DNA from: Saccoglossus kowalevskii
Lineage: Eukaryota > Hemichordata > Enteropneusta > Harrimaniidae
Length of the DNA stretch: 24,326 nucleotides
Assembly: GCF_000003605.2 (NCBI RefSeq)
Contig: NW_003155260.1
Coordinates: forward strand, 42,725 to 67,050
Direction of reading: 5' to 3'
Positions 23,061 through 24,326 of this stretch are shown piece after piece; within the stretch, counting starts at the first letter, position 1, and each line of letters starts with the position of its first letter. Made by a program: the position numbers and the translations under genes. The notes beneath the pieces were generated by a model. That model was given only the letters and a program-made list of their open reading frames with translations, made no database searches and was not told the DNA's origin.

Positions 23061-24033
23061 GTAAGGGTTCATTTGATTAATTTGAGCAACTTGGTTGGGT
23101 TTAGGGTCACAGTCTCTCTACGGGATATTAACTGAATCGCATATAACTGATTCATTTATTGAGTGATATGTGATATGTTCCTAGAAGATTGTATGTAAGA
23201 ACCATTGACATCTCCTAGATTGTAGAACGTAAAAATTGTAAAAACGTTTTTAAATGGAAGATAATGACATCCGCTAATGAGAGCAGCTTATAAGAACACG
23301 TGACAAGGTCAGCCTAAATCATCACTCCGTGGAAATATTAGATTACACCATTGGGTATGTGGTACACATATTTGTTTTTAAATAATGCATAAAAGTAGAT
23401 CACGCTTGTGAACATTTTCAATATACACGTCATATATGCATTTCTGCAGTTACTCCATTACCAAATTGCGTATTGTCATGACCATCAAGGGACCAGGCAA
23501 ATAATGATATCACTTAAACTCTAAACGACGATCTCGAGTAGTCATAGAGATTACGTGCGTGACATCACGCACGTGTCAATGAGCAAGCTCGTAAGACATC
23601 AATATCCTTTTAAACAGGACCGTACCCCCATCTTATTTTCACGAAAAAAAACATAGTACCAGTCATATGGTTTTATCGTCTCGAGTTTCAAAAATTCAAA
23701 ACAAATGTTCATAGAGTTATACGTATTAATTACGTACTCCACGAAAAGTAATACCACGTGATCTGAGATCTTGTTCACATATGACGTTGTACAGTAATAA
23801 GACAGCATTTCGCAAAATATAAAGCAATTCCAATGATTGTTATGAAACTGTATTGATCATACTTTAAACGGGGCAATGAACTCAGTCGTGTTATATTACA
23901 TTACATTATGTTGGAAATGAACCATATCCATACTTGTAAAGCTTTCGTACGAATCGGATTTACCACTTATTCCCAGAAACGAGTAGGGCGGGAATTAATG
24001 TATTAATAAGTTTTAGAAGTCAGCATATTAGAG
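23061..24033 (+). other. Predicted intron between the death-domain exons
   Basis: It begins GTAAGG and ends AG. It holds the 22-base inverted repeat at 23553. A minus-strand frame at 23599-23808 has no recognisable domain and reads as non-coding. The intron exists only if both flanking exons are real. Confidence 0.35.
23553..23574. repeat. 10-bp inverted repeat with 2-base centre
   Basis: ACGTGCGTGA and its exact reverse complement TCACGCACGT are separated by CA. The centre reads TGACATCA, close to a CRE, and both arms contain ACGTG, the core of bHLH-PAS (hypoxia-type) sites. It lies in the predicted death-domain intron. Confidence 0.6.
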
Positions 24034-24124
24034 AGAAATCGTAGAATACATGGCTCACAATTCAATAAGCCTGGATTTGCAGTTGACAGAGAAATATGAG
24101 AGAGCTGGTGACAAATGCGTCTAA
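24034..24124 (+). CDS. Putative terminal exon, second half of a death domain
   Basis: An AG at 24032-24033 can act as acceptor. Starting at 24034, one base completes the codon left open by the exon ending at 23060, so the phases agree across a 973-base intron. The frame reads EIVEYMAHNSISLDLQLTEK, then YERAGDKCV and TAA. This matches the second half of a death domain: the helix 3 EIVEY region, Asn after the helix, Leu-x2-Gln, and the aromatic-x2-Ala-Gly-Asp-Lys stretch. Compared with typical members, about two residues are missing between helices 2 and 3 and about three before the aromatic residue. The TAA also falls before helix 6. The copy may therefore be diverged or a pseudogene, or a weak donor (CTG|GTGACA, with the GT at 24107) may lead to a further exon outside the window. 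Confidence 0.38.
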
Positions 24125-24326
24125 TAGAGCAATGAACAAAGACGAATTCTCATGTGATCTTGTTGCACTATGGCAATATCAGATTCTGCAGACACAGTCC
24201 AAGGCTCACGACATCATTATTGCAAAGAACGTTCCTCGGAGGTTTTGGGCTACTACATTTATACTACAGTAACATCATCAATTCGTGTGCAATGGTTACA
24301 TTATCACTTCGTGTAGAATAGTTGTG
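24125..24326. other. Edge of window, possible 3' UTR
   Basis: This follows the TAA of the putative death-domain exon. It contains an ATG frame of 46 codons at 24132-24272 with protein-like composition (FSCDLVALWQYQILQTQ), in a different frame. No polyadenylation hexamer is seen before the window ends. Confidence 0.3.

Noticed and set aside
1-24326. Operons, CRISPR arrays, insertion sequences, riboswitches and rRNA
   Set aside because: No short spaced repeats, Shine-Dalgarno-linked gene runs or conserved RNA motifs were seen, and the gene structure is animal-like.

Overview
The window looks like AT-rich, gene-poor nuclear DNA from an invertebrate animal. Three things suggest this: a single-exon rhodopsin-type neuropeptide receptor, a decayed Ty3/gypsy integrase, and a pair of putative exons that together read as a death domain joined at animal-type splice sites. 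Tetra- and dinucleotide microsatellites fit the same picture. There is no bacterial-type gene packing, operon, rRNA, tRNA or CRISPR array. Vasopressin/GnRH/NPS-type receptors and death-domain proteins are numerous in amphioxus, hemichordates, echinoderms and some lophotrochozoans, but the sequence alone does not let me choose a phylum.

Layout. 1-7286 is non-genic or unrecognised, with microsatellites and a few weak coding-like patches. 7287-7601 is a GC-richer patch on the plus strand with one long frame broken by a single TAG; it may be a terminal exon or a gene remnant. 8246-9205 on the minus strand is the one confident gene: a complete 319-residue seven-transmembrane receptor of the vasopressin/oxytocin-GnRH-NPS-CCAP receptor group, with two altered activation-switch residues. 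9206-15259 is mostly featureless, with a possible receptor promoter near 9364, a (ATTT)n array at 10743, a 12-bp hairpin at 12725 and a faint B-box-like cysteine cluster on the minus strand at 13479-13670. 15260-15421 has a perfect CRE, a TATA box and a short start exon with a good splice donor. 16102-16449 holds coding-like but broken frames, and 16949-17365 holds a heavily mutated Ty3/gypsy integrase core. 17366-22942 is unrecognised. 22943-23060 and 24034-24124 on the plus strand are two short candidate exons that together resemble a death domain; if real, their gene begins further upstream.

The genes do not form an evident pathway. The receptor is a membrane sensor for an unknown peptide, and the death-domain exons, if real, belong to an intracellular adaptor or signalling protein. 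I did not find a convincing new biological system. The items most worth following up are the atypical receptor and the death-domain exon pair.
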